DNA of 62,674 nucleotides from Treponema sp. (GTDB lineage: Bacteria; Spirochaetota; Spirochaetia; Treponematales; Treponemataceae): positions 1-62,674 of the forward strand of contig JAILPY010000048.1 of assembly GCA_024699235.1 (NCBI GenBank). Reading direction: 5' to 3'. The notes beneath the pieces were generated by a model, which was not told where the DNA came from, searched no databases, and was given only the letters and a program-made list of their open reading frames with translations. The position numbers and the translations under genes are program-made. How positions within the stretch are numbered: position 1 is the first letter of the stretch; every line of letters begins with the position of its first letter. Of this stretch, positions 43,269 through 52,187 are shown one piece after another.

Positions 43269-44444
43269 ATGACAAGATTCCAGAAAATTATTTTAAAAAA
43301 GAATGTTTTATGCACGCTGGCAGCCTGTTTTATCCTGACGCAAACTTTATTTGCAGCCGTTACTTCAATAAAAAGCAAAAGCGGATTTCTTGCAATAGAC
43401 TTACCAGAAGGATTTTATCTTACATCTTCAAGCAAAGACGGAAAGTCTTATCAGCTGCAAAGTTCCGTTCTGCCTGTAACTGCTGCAATTAAAGTATATG
43501 ACAAAGGAATTTACAGCAGTGCAAAAGAAGCGCTTACAGACAACTTGACAAGGATGAATGCAGAAAAGGAAATAGACTCATTTAATTGGCGCAACCAGGA
43601 CTTTGCAATATCCTCATATTCCAATTATCTTGGACAGATGGCAGCAGCAGGCTATGCAGCATCTGTAACATTACCAGAAGAAGACGGACTTATTGTAATG
43701 CTTATATGGACGGAACAAACCCAGCAGGCTGCATGCAATGACTTAATGCTAAGTTTTATTGACGGACTCTGCATAGACTTTGGAAGCTTTTACGAGGCAG
43801 GCCCAATTACAAAATACGCATATCCTGATTCTGACAAATACATTCCTGTAACAATGAACATTACCGAAAGAGAAATAAAAAGCTTTATCAGGGAATCTGA
43901 CAGAGAGGCAAATGAATACCTTATTGAACGTGAATACAATGTGCTAAAGCTTTATGCTGGACATCCACTATGGAAGGATGCATGGACTAGATATTACAGA
44001 ATGATATTCAGGGATTCATTTAAAAGACTGAATCGGATTGCTTTTGACATATTCAATGAACTGAATCCTTCATGCACAGATGACACTGACCTTGCACAAA
44101 AGCTTTTAACGTGGACACAGGGAATGAACTATGAAAGGGAAAAGACTTCGAGCGACTTTGCATCACTTCCTTCCATTATATTAGGAGGCGGAAGCGACTG
44201 TGATTCCAGAAGCATGCTCCTTTCTGTACTTCTAACGAGCATGAATATGGACAGCATTATGTTTATAAGCAATGAATTCAGTCATGCAGTTGCAGGATTC
44301 GTATCGACACATCCTGGGCACAGCTTTAAAGCAAACAATAAAGATTATCTTTTAGGAGAAACAACCGCAAAGGGCATAACATGGGGAATGATTGCACAGG
44401 AACAGGACGATCAGTCCAAATGGATTCCCGTCCTGTTTTACTGA
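43269..44444 (+). CDS. Secreted transglutaminase-like (papain-fold) protein
   Basis: The 391-residue protein follows AGGG and has an N-terminal signal (KKNVLCTLAACFILTQTLFA, cut near 29). The N-terminal half (~30-190) is a beta-rich domain of no recognised family. The C-terminal half is transglutaminase-like: WTQGMNYER then GGGSDCDSRSMLLSVLL with Cys311, SHAVAGF with His339 and LLGETTAKG, where Glu364 replaces the usual Asp. Relatives include cysteine peptidases and transglutaminases acting on envelope proteins. The complete Cys-His pair makes enzymatic activity likely, but the substrate is unknown. Confidence 0.78.
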   Translation: MTRFQKIILKKNVLCTLAACFILTQTLFAAVTSIKSKSGFLAIDLPEGFYLTSSSKDGKSYQLQSSVLPVTAAIKVYDKGIYSSAKEALTDNLTRMNAEKEIDSFNWRNQDFAISSYSNYLGQMAAAGYAASVTLPEEDGLIVMLIWTEQTQQAACNDLMLSFIDGLCIDFGSFYEAGPITKYAYPDSDKYIPVTMNITEREIKSFIRESDREANEYLIEREYNVLKLYAGHPLWKDAWTRYYRMIFRDSFKRLNRIAFDIFNELNPSCTDDTDLAQKLLTWTQGMNYEREKTSSDFASLPSIILGGGSDCDSRSMLLSVLLTSMNMDSIMFISNEFSHAVAGFVSTHPGHSFKANNKDYLLGETTAKGITWGMIAQEQDDQSKWIPVLFY

Positions 44445-44447
44445 CAT

Positions 44448-45092
44448 TTATTTTATAAGAAGGTTATATGCATCCAAAGGATTTTCAACTGACATCAAAG
44501 AATCCTTAAGTTCAGAATTCCTCATCTTAGAGCTAAAGAAGGAAAGAGTCTGGAGATAATATGCATGCTGATTGTATGCAGCAGCAATCATAAACAGCAG
44601 GCGCACAGGAACATCATCAACAGGTTCAAAGTCAATGATGTCAACTTTAGAAATTCCTACAGAAAGCACAAGGTCTGTAACGCTTGCAAGGCGCACATGA
44701 GGAATTGCTATTCCCCGTCCTACAGATGTAGACATAAGGCTTTCTCTTTTTAGAATTTCTTTCTGCAGTTCCGCTGCATCCTTTACCTGAGGTGCAGTTG
44801 CAAGGTTATCTGTCAACTGAATAAGCGCATCATGCTTTGTCGTATGATTTAAAAATACAATTCTATCTGGCGACAGAATATTTTTAAGCTGAACGGATAC
44901 ATCTACAACATCAACCTTAGAAGAACCAAGACGGTCATTCACCCACTTTTCTATCTCAGATTTCTTAAAACGCCATACAGTTCCAATCTTTCCGCTTGGA
45001 ATCTCGCCTTTCTGAGCCCATTCATATACAGTTCGTTCACTTACACGAAGATATTTGGCAACTTCATCAATAGTAAGAATATTGTCTTCCAC
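44448..45092 (-). CDS. DNA-binding HTH fused to a PTS EIIA (PtsN-like) domain
   Basis: A GTG at 45092, seven bases after AAGGA, gives 214 residues starting with an excisionase/BldC-type HTH (ILTIDEVAKYLRVSERTVYEWAQKGEI, then WRFKKSEIEKWV). Residues ~75-214 are a fructose/nitrogen-type EIIA with the phosphorylatable His in RGIAIPHVRLA. An ATG at 45134 is in frame, but a TTGACA-17-CAAAAT promoter ends one base before it, so transcription would begin inside that extension. Inferred role: a regulator whose DNA binding depends on PTS phosphorylation; T. pallidum-like spirochaetes use PTS parts for regulation, not transport. Confidence 0.88.
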   Translation of the reverse strand: MEDNILTIDEVAKYLRVSERTVYEWAQKGEIPSGKIGTVWRFKKSEIEKWVNDRLGSSKVDVVDVSVQLKNILSPDRIVFLNHTTKHDALIQLTDNLATAPQVKDAAELQKEILKRESLMSTSVGRGIAIPHVRLASVTDLVLSVGISKVDIIDFEPVDDVPVRLLFMIAAAYNQHAYYLQTLSFFSSKMRNSELKDSLMSVENPLDAYNLLIK

Positions 45093-45135
45093 AATCTTTT
45101 CCTTAATATGCAATCTTTTTGATTTACCTTGCATA

Positions 45136-45164
45136 ATTTTGCATTGTTAGCGGTATTTTGTCAA
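45136..45164 (-). promoter_or_regulatory. Promoter of the HTH-EIIA gene
   Basis: On the minus strand perfect TTGACA (45164-45159), 17 bases and CAAAAT (45141-45136). The expected start near 45129 leaves a ~36-base leader with AAGGA before the GTG start at 45092. Confidence 0.5.
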
Positions 45165-45210
45165 GAGTTAGAAAATAATACTTTATTTTTTCATTATTAA
45201 TTTTATATGC

Positions 45211-45239
45211 TTGCTAATTTTTATCCTATCTACTAATAT
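45211..45239 (+). promoter_or_regulatory. Promoter predicting a leaderless mRNA for the gene at 45248
   Basis: TTGCTA (45211-45216), 17 bases and TAATAT (45234-45239) lie so close to the ATG at 45248 that the expected +1 is at or next to the start codon. No Shine-Dalgarno is present. Confidence 0.5.
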
Positions 45240-45247
45240 AGTACGAT

Positions 45248-46306
45248 ATGAAAAATAAGAAACTATTTAAATTAATAGTAGTCCTGTCATCATTTTGCTT
45301 TATATATATAATCATCAGCCTTAAGCCTTTAGGGCAAGAATTACACTTAACGCCAGACTGGGCTGCTAACATTGACAGGATGCAAGAAAAGAAAGACGGA
45401 GATGAACTTATTCCGTTCAGATTAGGTCAGACTATAGGATATTTCACAGAAGACGGAAGGATTGTAACTGCAATTCCATATCCTTACAATGCTTCAATTT
45501 CAGAATTCTACTATACAACATACGGCGCTGACAATAAAGAAACCGAAGTAATTTCCAGCAATGGAGAAAAAGCAGGATTCATAAAAGAATTCGGTTTTCC
45601 TTTCTTTGACAAAAACAGGATTTTCATGTTCTTGCCAGGCGGTACAGCACTTGCAGAATTTGCATCAGATGGAACTAAAAAATGGGAATATGAATATTAT
45701 GCACCGATAACGGCATTTGACTCTACAGAAAAAGGATCTGTTGTAGGTTTTTCTGACGGTTTTATAATTTCATTTAATAACGAAGGAGACATTACCCAGC
45801 AATATTTTCCTGGTGGAAGTGAAATAGAAATAATACTTGGAGCATCCATTTCTAAAAACGGCAAGTATATTGCATGCGTATGCGGCCAAAATAAGCAGCG
45901 CTTTGTTGTTTCAGAAAAAAGTGGAGAACACAGTAAAATAATATTCCATGAATACCTGCCACAAGATTTTTCTAGGCAAGTTGCCGTATTCTTTAACAAT
46001 GCATCTGATACCGTATACTACAATTACAATGGAGGAATAGGAGTTGTAGATCTTAAAACTCAGAAAAGTTCTAAAATTCCAATTTCAGGAATTGTTACGC
46101 AAATAGAAGAGTCTACAGAAGAAAACCTTGTATTTGCATTGAGCCATGACAATAATTCTTACACTGTAACCATAATAGAACCCTTCAGTCACGTTGCAGG
46201 AAGATTCTCTTTTGATGCAAAACATTCATTCATGCAAATAAGAAATGACAAGCTGTTTATAGGCAAAGACAATAAAATCTTCAGGCTGACAGTTTCTAAG
46301 AATTAA
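45248..46306 (+). CDS. Membrane-anchored beta-propeller-like protein of unknown function
   Basis: The 352-residue protein has one N-terminal membrane helix (LFKLIVVLSSFCFIYIIISL, 6-25) without a clear cleavage site, so it is probably anchored with the rest outside the cytoplasm. The remainder is built of repeated four-strand blades (IGYFTEDGRIVTAIPYPYN, ALAEFASDGTKKWEYEY, GIGVVDLKTQKSSKIPIS), like a WD40/NHL-type propeller. No catalytic residues are recognised. It is followed after 25 bases by the degenerate LytM protein, so both may act at the cell wall. Confidence 0.8.
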   Translation: MKNKKLFKLIVVLSSFCFIYIIISLKPLGQELHLTPDWAANIDRMQEKKDGDELIPFRLGQTIGYFTEDGRIVTAIPYPYNASISEFYYTTYGADNKETEVISSNGEKAGFIKEFGFPFFDKNRIFMFLPGGTALAEFASDGTKKWEYEYYAPITAFDSTEKGSVVGFSDGFIISFNNEGDITQQYFPGGSEIEIILGASISKNGKYIACVCGQNKQRFVVSEKSGEHSKIIFHEYLPQDFSRQVAVFFNNASDTVYYNYNGGIGVVDLKTQKSSKIPISGIVTQIEESTEENLVFALSHDNNSYTVTIIEPFSHVAGRFSFDAKHSFMQIRNDKLFIGKDNKIFRLTVSKN

Positions 46307-46331
46307 GGCGCTGAGAACAGGAGACTTTGAC

Positions 46332-47198
46332 ATGAATAAAAAAAAGACTATAACACTTACCGTTTTTTCGATTTTTCTGGCTGGCATCATTTCTGCCTTT
46401 GACTGGCCTCAAAATGAAACAGAGGCAAATTCTTTCTTTTCATATTTTGGACAGATGCGAGGCGGCAGAATTGGATCATCCCTTATTTTCAATGAAAATT
46501 CTGCCATAAAGGCAACTGACACAGGTAAAATCGCAATAATAATAACAGAACACAACAATGATTTCGGATGGTTTGAGTCTACATTGGGAAACTCTATAAT
46601 CATAACCCATGACAATGGACTTCAAACAGTATATGGAAACCTTGAAGCAGAAAACCTTAATGATGGTAAAGAACAGACCATAACATCTGGAACAAATATT
46701 GGACAGAGCGGAAATTCAGGCTGGCAGGAAGGTCAAAGCTGCATGGAATTCAAGGTAATTGACCTAAAGAATAAGGCCGCTATCAATCCCCGTCTTTTAA
46801 TGCCGCGCATAGGCAAAGAACTGCAGCTTACCATAGAAGACCTATCCTTGGAAGATAAAGACGGTAAAATTCACTATTTAGTAAATGAACGCAGTTTTGT
46901 AAGCGGAACATATTCACTTTACAGAACAAGACAAGAAATTGCAATGCCATACAAGACAAATGTTTCTATCAATGGAACTACTGTAGAAAACATTTCGTAT
47001 GACAAACTGGAAGCTCATAACGGAAAGCTATGCGCAATAGGAAATAAAAATTATCCTGTAAATAAAATATATCCTGATTCAAAAAGGCAATTGCTTGCTG
47101 TAATCCATCTTACAAAGGGTCACAGCACGCTTTCTGTAACACTATCCGACATACTTGGGGCAACTCGTTCCATTACCTATAACATAGATATAAACTGA
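46332..47198 (+). CDS. Exported M23/LytM-fold protein without the zinc ligands
   Basis: The 288-residue protein has AGGAG upstream and a signal peptide (to ~22). Residues ~40-155 follow the M23 fold: ATDTGKIAIII, IITHDNGLQTVYGNL, ITSGTNIGQSGNSG and MEFKVIDL...INPRLLMP. The zinc motif HxGxD is replaced by GSSLI (48-52), the catalytic YxHL reads YGNL (Asn103) and LHFEV reads CMEFKV (Met138), so it cannot cut peptidoglycan by the known mechanism. Such dead LytM domains (EnvC, NlpD) activate amidases. Residues ~170-288 form a second beta domain. Its stop is nine bases from the convergent mnmA stop. Confidence 0.85.
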   Translation: MNKKKTITLTVFSIFLAGIISAFDWPQNETEANSFFSYFGQMRGGRIGSSLIFNENSAIKATDTGKIAIIITEHNNDFGWFESTLGNSIIITHDNGLQTVYGNLEAENLNDGKEQTITSGTNIGQSGNSGWQEGQSCMEFKVIDLKNKAAINPRLLMPRIGKELQLTIEDLSLEDKDGKIHYLVNERSFVSGTYSLYRTRQEIAMPYKTNVSINGTTVENISYDKLEAHNGKLCAIGNKNYPVNKIYPDSKRQLLAVIHLTKGHSTLSVTLSDILGATRSITYNIDIN

Positions 47199-47207
47199 TA
47201 AAAGCTG

Positions 47208-48431
47208 TCAGTCAGCAGACTGGCTGCATGAGGCAGACTGGCTGCTTATGGCAGATGCAATAATTCCGCCTCCGCATGTAACTCCATCTTTATAAAAGAC
47301 GACTGACTGTCCGGGGGCCACAGCCCGCTGAGGCTCATCAAACAAAACTTTATATGTATTGTTTTCATAAGGAATCAGCCTAGCACTTACAGGTTTCGAA
47401 GCAAGACGTATTTTTACAGAAGCAGAAAACTCGCACAAAGGATTATAGTCAGCAGGCCAAACAAGGTCTTCTGCAATAAGGCCCTCACAAAATAAATCGC
47501 TGTCCTTTCCCAGTACAATCAGATTCTTCTGCTTATCTATGGCTGCAACATAAAGAGGTTCCTTTGCACTTACTCCAAGTCCCCTTCTCTGCCCAATCGT
47601 ATAATGTTCTATTCCCCTATGCCGTCCTAGTACATGACCATCTAAATCAATGAAATCTCCTGGAACGGATGGCTGATCACTAAACAGATAATCCATATAT
47701 TCAGCAGGAATGAAATCCTGACTTTCAGTCTTTTCTGCAGCCTTTAAATTACGCTCTCTTGCCATTGCAAAAATTTCTTTTTTCGTATAACAGGAAAGAG
47801 GAAAGCGTACTTTTTCAAGGACAGAAGATGGAATCCTATATAAAAAATATGCCTGGTCCTTTGTCAAATCCATTGCACATGCAATCTGAGCAGGCATGGC
47901 TTTACCGGCTTCATCAGATGATGCATTTTCGCCATATAAAGAATACAGGCTTTCTTCTCCTCGAACAATCTTAGCATAATGCCCTGTACAAAAATAATCG
48001 TATTCAATTCCTAGTGACTCTATGCCGGCAAGAAGCGCTCCAAACTTTACAAAACGATTGCAGCGTATGCATGGATTAGGAGTTCTTCCTGAGCGATATT
48101 CAGCTTTAAAATAATCAAGAACTTGTTTTTTATAGGCTTCCTTTACATCAATTACATGATACTCAATGTCATGCTGCCTGCAGAACTGTTCACAATCGGC
48201 AATATCAGCAACTTCACCAGGACCATAACAGCTGTCATGAAGATGGGCTGCAATAGGAATGTCAGGCAAATCGCCTTCTGTCCAAAGTGCCATGGTCACT
48301 CCAATAACAGTACAGCCTCTTTCTTTTAGAAGAATAGCAGTCATAGTTGAATCAACACCGCCAGACAGGCCTACAACAACCCTGTCTCCTGCCTTAGGCA
48401 TTTCAAGTTCCTTATAATTCATGGATATCAT
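47208..48431 (-). CDS. mnmA: tRNA-specific 2-thiouridylase MnmA
   Basis: The 407-residue ATP-pyrophosphatase has the PP-loop VVGLSGGVDST (20-30), catalytic Cys in NPCIRCN (~120) and a second Cys in FCTGHYAK-like and later ITCGGGII contexts. It thiolates U34 of Lys, Glu and Gln tRNAs with sulfur from a cysteine desulfurase relay. An insertion after the PP-loop (CYGPGEVADIADCEQFC) is longer than in E. coli and has extra cysteines. The start is ATG at 48431 or 48422; neither has a Shine-Dalgarno. The last codons contain a repeated AGACTGGCTGC. Confidence 0.93.
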   Translation of the reverse strand: MISMNYKELEMPKAGDRVVVGLSGGVDSTMTAILLKERGCTVIGVTMALWTEGDLPDIPIAAHLHDSCYGPGEVADIADCEQFCRQHDIEYHVIDVKEAYKKQVLDYFKAEYRSGRTPNPCIRCNRFVKFGALLAGIESLGIEYDYFCTGHYAKIVRGEESLYSLYGENASSDEAGKAMPAQIACAMDLTKDQAYFLYRIPSSVLEKVRFPLSCYTKKEIFAMARERNLKAAEKTESQDFIPAEYMDYLFSDQPSVPGDFIDLDGHVLGRHRGIEHYTIGQRRGLGVSAKEPLYVAAIDKQKNLIVLGKDSDLFCEGLIAEDLVWPADYNPLCEFSASVKIRLASKPVSARLIPYENNTYKVLFDEPQRAVAPGQSVVFYKDGVTCGGGIIASAISSQSASCSQSAD

Positions 48432-48548
48432 GATATAGAAAATGCAAGTTTATGACTAGTATAGTAGGCAAATAAGGAATATCAAAGTTTACGAACTGTT
48501 TTAGTTTAAAAATAGACTTTTTTGCATACATATAGTAGAATTAAGGAT

Positions 48549-49904
48549 ATGAAAACGCACACATTTAAGGGGGGAATTTTCCCTAACGAGATGAAGGAAC
48601 TTAGCAAAGACTGTGCAATAGTCGATGCATTTCCTTCTACAAGAACCGTAACCATTCCCGTCACCATGGGAGGAGCTCCCAATACTCCTCTTGTAAAGAT
48701 TGGCGATGCTGTAAAACGCGGACAAATCATTGCAAAAAGCGACAAATTTATGTCCGCTCCTGTACATTCATCTGTTTCAGGCAAAGTAAAAAAAATACAG
48801 ACATGCCTTGTCACCGGCAACATGGAAGTTCCATGCATAACAATTGAAGCAGACGGAACTTCGGATACAGACTTTATGGACATACTTGATCCATTCTCAT
48901 GCACAAAGCAAGAAGCCCTGGAACGAATACGAGATGCAGGAATTGTAGGAATGGGCGGAGCATCGTTTCCTACGCACGTAAAATTGAATCCTCCTGCCGA
49001 TAAAAAAATTAATTATATATTACTAAACGCTGCTGAATGCGAACCATATCTTACAATAGATGAAAGGACTCTTTTAGAATCCCCTGATAAAGTCATAGAT
49101 GGACTTTCTATCGTAATGCATATTGTAGGAGCGGACGGTATAATTGCACTTGAAACCAATAAGGCCTATATAAAGCCTGTTCTGGAAGAAGAAATAAAAA
49201 AGAGCGGAAAATCAAATATATCTGTAGCACTCTGCAAGACAAAATATCCTCAGGGATGTGAAAAGAATATTGTAGATGCAATTCTTGGAAAAGAGATTCC
49301 TGCAGGAGGACTTCCTGCAGATGCGGGTGCAATAATCTCTAACGTAGGAACCGTCTGTGCAATAAGCGATGCATTCCGCAAAGGCATGCCATTAATCGAC
49401 AGGCCACTTACAATCAGCGGTGGTGCAGTTGAAAAGCCTTGCAACCTGAAAGTTCCTGTAGGGACAATTGTCGGAGACTTAATTCCGGAAGCATTTGAAT
49501 TAAAGCAGGGTGCTACGGCAAAAATAGTCAGCGGCGGACCAATGATGGGTTTTGCCATGACAAGCACCCAATTCCCTATTGCAAAGGGAACAAGCGGCAT
49601 TACATTCCTTACAAAGGATGAAACATATCTTGTTGACGAAAGTCAGTGCATTAACTGCGGACATTGCGTAGACGCATGCCCTATGCACCTTACTCCTGTA
49701 ATGATGGTAAATTCGCTGAAGGCAGAAGACATTAACGGAGCAAAGAAGTTTGGACTGATGGACTGCATTGAATGCGGATGCTGTTCTTATGTATGTCCGG
49801 CAAATGTACGTCTTGTCCAGAGATTCCGCATTGGCAAAAGTATTGTCCGTACAAAAATGGCAGAAGAAAAAGCAAAGGCTGCCGCTGCAGGAGCTGCAAA
49901 ATGA
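48549..49904 (+). CDS. rnfC: Rnf complex subunit RnfC
   Basis: The ATG at 48549 gives MKTHTFKGGIFP, the usual RnfC start; the frame extends nine codons further. The 451-residue membrane-associated subunit has an N-terminal barrel-sandwich part, an NADH/FMN domain (GMGGASFPTHVKL, NAAECEPYL) and two 4Fe-4S motifs, CINCGHCVDACP and CIECGCCSYVCP. It accepts or gives electrons from NADH. AAGG lies two bases before the ATG, tighter than normal. It leads the rnfCDGEAB operon, in which all neighbouring genes touch or nearly touch. Confidence 0.95.
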   Translation: MKTHTFKGGIFPNEMKELSKDCAIVDAFPSTRTVTIPVTMGGAPNTPLVKIGDAVKRGQIIAKSDKFMSAPVHSSVSGKVKKIQTCLVTGNMEVPCITIEADGTSDTDFMDILDPFSCTKQEALERIRDAGIVGMGGASFPTHVKLNPPADKKINYILLNAAECEPYLTIDERTLLESPDKVIDGLSIVMHIVGADGIIALETNKAYIKPVLEEEIKKSGKSNISVALCKTKYPQGCEKNIVDAILGKEIPAGGLPADAGAIISNVGTVCAISDAFRKGMPLIDRPLTISGGAVEKPCNLKVPVGTIVGDLIPEAFELKQGATAKIVSGGPMMGFAMTSTQFPIAKGTSGITFLTKDETYLVDESQCINCGHCVDACPMHLTPVMMVNSLKAEDINGAKKFGLMDCIECGCCSYVCPANVRLVQRFRIGKSIVRTKMAEEKAKAAAAGAAK

Positions 49905-50956
49905 CAGATGCAAAAACAAATACTAATGAAATATACCTTTCTTCAAGCCCACACTTTACATTTGGAAACACAACGCAGTGGATTATGGCAACAGTGCTGA
50001 TTGCCCTGCTTCCAGAATGCATTTACGGCATAATGGTATTCGGAATCCGTGCACTGGTAACAATCCTTGCTTCTGTAATAAGCGCTGTATTTTTTGAATA
50101 TCTGTTCCAGAAGATTACAAAGCAGGAAATCGCAGTAAACAATCTGTCTGCTGCAGTTACAGGAGTTTTGCTTGCTCTTGTAATTCCTTCTACAACTCCA
50201 GTATGGATGGTCGTGCTTGGAGCTTTAGTTGCAGTAGTAATTGCTAAAGGCCTGTTTGGAGGAATAGGTTCCAACACATTCAATCCCGCCCTTACGGGAA
50301 GAGCCTTTATGTTCATGAGCTTTTCTGCAATAATGGGTGCAAGCTGGTTTAATCCCGAAAGCGGAGTCAGCACATGGAACTATGCACTTACAGGAGCGTC
50401 AAACTTAGATGCTGTTTCTAGCGCAACTATGCTCAGCCAGATAAAGGCGGGAACTGCAAGCATTGATGCAGGTACGCTGCTGCAGTATTTTGTAGGAAAC
50501 AGAGCCGGATGCATCGGAGAAACTTCCATTATGCTCATCCTGCTTTCATTCATATTCCTTCTTGTAACAAAAGTCATAGACTGGCGTGCACCTCTTGCAA
50601 TGATAGGAACTGTAATCATAACGACATTCATTTCTTCCTTTATTTCAACAGGAACTTTCGGAGAGTCAATGGCAAATGTCATTATGGTCCTTCTTTCAGG
50701 AGGAGTAATGTTTGGTGCAACATTCATGGTCACTGACTACGCCACAACTCCTGTAACAAAGCCTGGACGCCTGGCATTCGGATTTGGATGCGGCTTAATC
50801 ACTTTCCTTATCAGGCGATTCGGCGGTTACCCAGAAGGCGTTATGTTCAGCATTCTCATAATGAATGCTGTTGCACCATTCCTTAATAACCTTACAAGCA
50901 GAAAATATGGATATGGCAAAAAAGCCCGTCAGCTTAAAAAGGAGGCAAATAAATGA
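49901..50956 (+). CDS. rnfD: Rnf complex subunit RnfD
   Basis: The ATG at 49901 overlaps the rnfC stop (ATGA) and gives 351 residues; an upstream in-frame extension lies within rnfC and is discarded. About nine to ten membrane helices are present. The flavin attachment region is DAVSSATML, with Thr176 as the likely covalent FMN site, and SNTFNPALTGRAF is conserved in the RnfD/NqrB family. It forms part of the Na+ or H+ path. It overlaps rnfG by four bases. Confidence 0.95.
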   Translation: MTDAKTNTNEIYLSSSPHFTFGNTTQWIMATVLIALLPECIYGIMVFGIRALVTILASVISAVFFEYLFQKITKQEIAVNNLSAAVTGVLLALVIPSTTPVWMVVLGALVAVVIAKGLFGGIGSNTFNPALTGRAFMFMSFSAIMGASWFNPESGVSTWNYALTGASNLDAVSSATMLSQIKAGTASIDAGTLLQYFVGNRAGCIGETSIMLILLSFIFLLVTKVIDWRAPLAMIGTVIITTFISSFISTGTFGESMANVIMVLLSGGVMFGATFMVTDYATTPVTKPGRLAFGFGCGLITFLIRRFGGYPEGVMFSILIMNAVAPFLNNLTSRKYGYGKKARQLKKEANK

Positions 50957-51561
50957 GCGGCTCCAATCAGACAAAAGGCAAAGATTCTGTATGGACAATG
51001 ATTAAGCTGGGGCTAATTCTTGCTGCGTATGCAGTTGCATGCTGTACAGTTCTTGCAATCGTAAACAACATTACTGCTCCAGTCATTGCCCAAAACCAGC
51101 AGAAAAAGGCAAGCAGCGGCATGGCTGCAGTCTTTGAGCAGGCAGAAGAATTTGAACCTGCAGAAATTCCAGCATCAGGCGACGGAACAACTTGTGATGC
51201 AATGTACCTTGCTAAAGCCGAAGGAAATGTTATAGGAGCAGTTGTCCAGATAACAGGCGCCACTTATGATCATTCTACAATAATAGTCGGAATGACTGTT
51301 GACGGAGTCATTACAGGAATGCAGTACCTTGAAAATACAGACACTCCAGGCTTTGGACAGAAAGCCAGCGACCCTACATTTAAGCTGGCCAGCGGACAGA
51401 CATTCTACGGTCAGTTTGCAGGAAAAAAAGTTTCAGACGGCTTTATAGCAGGAGAAACTTTTGACGCAATTTCCGGTGCTACAATCACAAGTAACGGAGC
51501 AGGAACTTTAATGACACAGGCAGCTCAATGCATGACAGAAGCATTGAAGGAGTACAAATGA
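50953..51561 (+). CDS. rnfG: Rnf complex subunit RnfG
   Basis: The 202-residue protein has one N-terminal membrane helix (~17-40) and an external FMN-binding domain. The flavinylation motif DAISGATITSNG places FMN on Thr177, and TPGFGQKASD is the second conserved segment. An ApbE-type flavin transferase is needed and is not in the window. Both ends overlap neighbours by four bases. Confidence 0.95.
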   Translation: MSGSNQTKGKDSVWTMIKLGLILAAYAVACCTVLAIVNNITAPVIAQNQQKKASSGMAAVFEQAEEFEPAEIPASGDGTTCDAMYLAKAEGNVIGAVVQITGATYDHSTIIVGMTVDGVITGMQYLENTDTPGFGQKASDPTFKLASGQTFYGQFAGKKVSDGFIAGETFDAISGATITSNGAGTLMTQAAQCMTEALKEYK

Positions 51562-52187
51562 ACAATCGCATGCAGATATTAACAAACGGAATTATAAAAG
51601 AAAATCCGCTCATGGCTTTAAATATAGGCCTGTGCTCTTCACTTGGAATAACTACAAGCATCTTTAACGGGATTGGAATGGGCATGGGAATGACATTCGT
51701 TCTTTTGATGAGTGAGATTGTAATTTCTACATTCAGGAAACACATACCGTCTTCAATAAGACTTCCTGTATTCATTACAATAATTGCAACATTTACTACA
51801 ATCGTACAGCTTGTCTTGCAGGCTTATGTAACTGCACTTTACGATGCTTTAGGCGTATTTCTGCCTCTTATTGTCGTAAACTGCATAATCATGGGACGTG
51901 TCGAAGCTTTTGCTTCAAAGAATACTATTTCCAATTCAATTCTGGATGCAATAGGAATGGGCATTGGATACACTATGATTTTAGTTGCCATTTCATTTGT
52001 AAGGGAATTCCTTGGCGGAGGAACAATTTTTGCTGGTACAGCCTTAAAACTAGAACTGATACCAGAAGCATACCGCATAGGAGTACTGAACAGTGCACCA
52101 GGAGGATTCATTGTATTCGGCGTCTTGGGAGCAGCCATGCAGGCTTTAAAGCAGCATGCAGCAGCAAAAAAGGAGAATGCAAAATGA
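51558..52187 (+). CDS. rnfE: Rnf complex subunit RnfE
   Basis: The ATG at 51558 overlaps the rnfG stop; 209 residues. It is a six-helix membrane protein with the start KENPLMALNIGLCSSLGITTS and the segment GRVEAFASKNTISNSILDAIGMGIGYT, typical of the RnfE/NqrD family. RnfA and RnfE are inverted homologues that bind an Fe-S cluster within the membrane; Cys27 is in the expected first half-helix. It overlaps rnfA by four bases. Confidence 0.95.
   Translation: MNNRMQILTNGIIKENPLMALNIGLCSSLGITTSIFNGIGMGMGMTFVLLMSEIVISTFRKHIPSSIRLPVFITIIATFTTIVQLVLQAYVTALYDALGVFLPLIVVNCIIMGRVEAFASKNTISNSILDAIGMGIGYTMILVAISFVREFLGGGTIFAGTALKLELIPEAYRIGVLNSAPGGFIVFGVLGAAMQALKQHAAAKKENAK

Noticed and set aside
47208..47260. 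Direct repeat AGACTGGCTGC near the mnmA 3' end as a mobile-element or attachment site
   Set aside because: Two short copies inside the coding end only alter Ser/Gln-rich last residues; no integrase or tRNA is nearby.
49772..49900. RnfD with a 43-residue Cys-rich N-terminal extension
   Set aside because: It is the out-of-frame reading of rnfC's ferredoxin region; the ATG overlapping the rnfC stop gives a standard RnfD.
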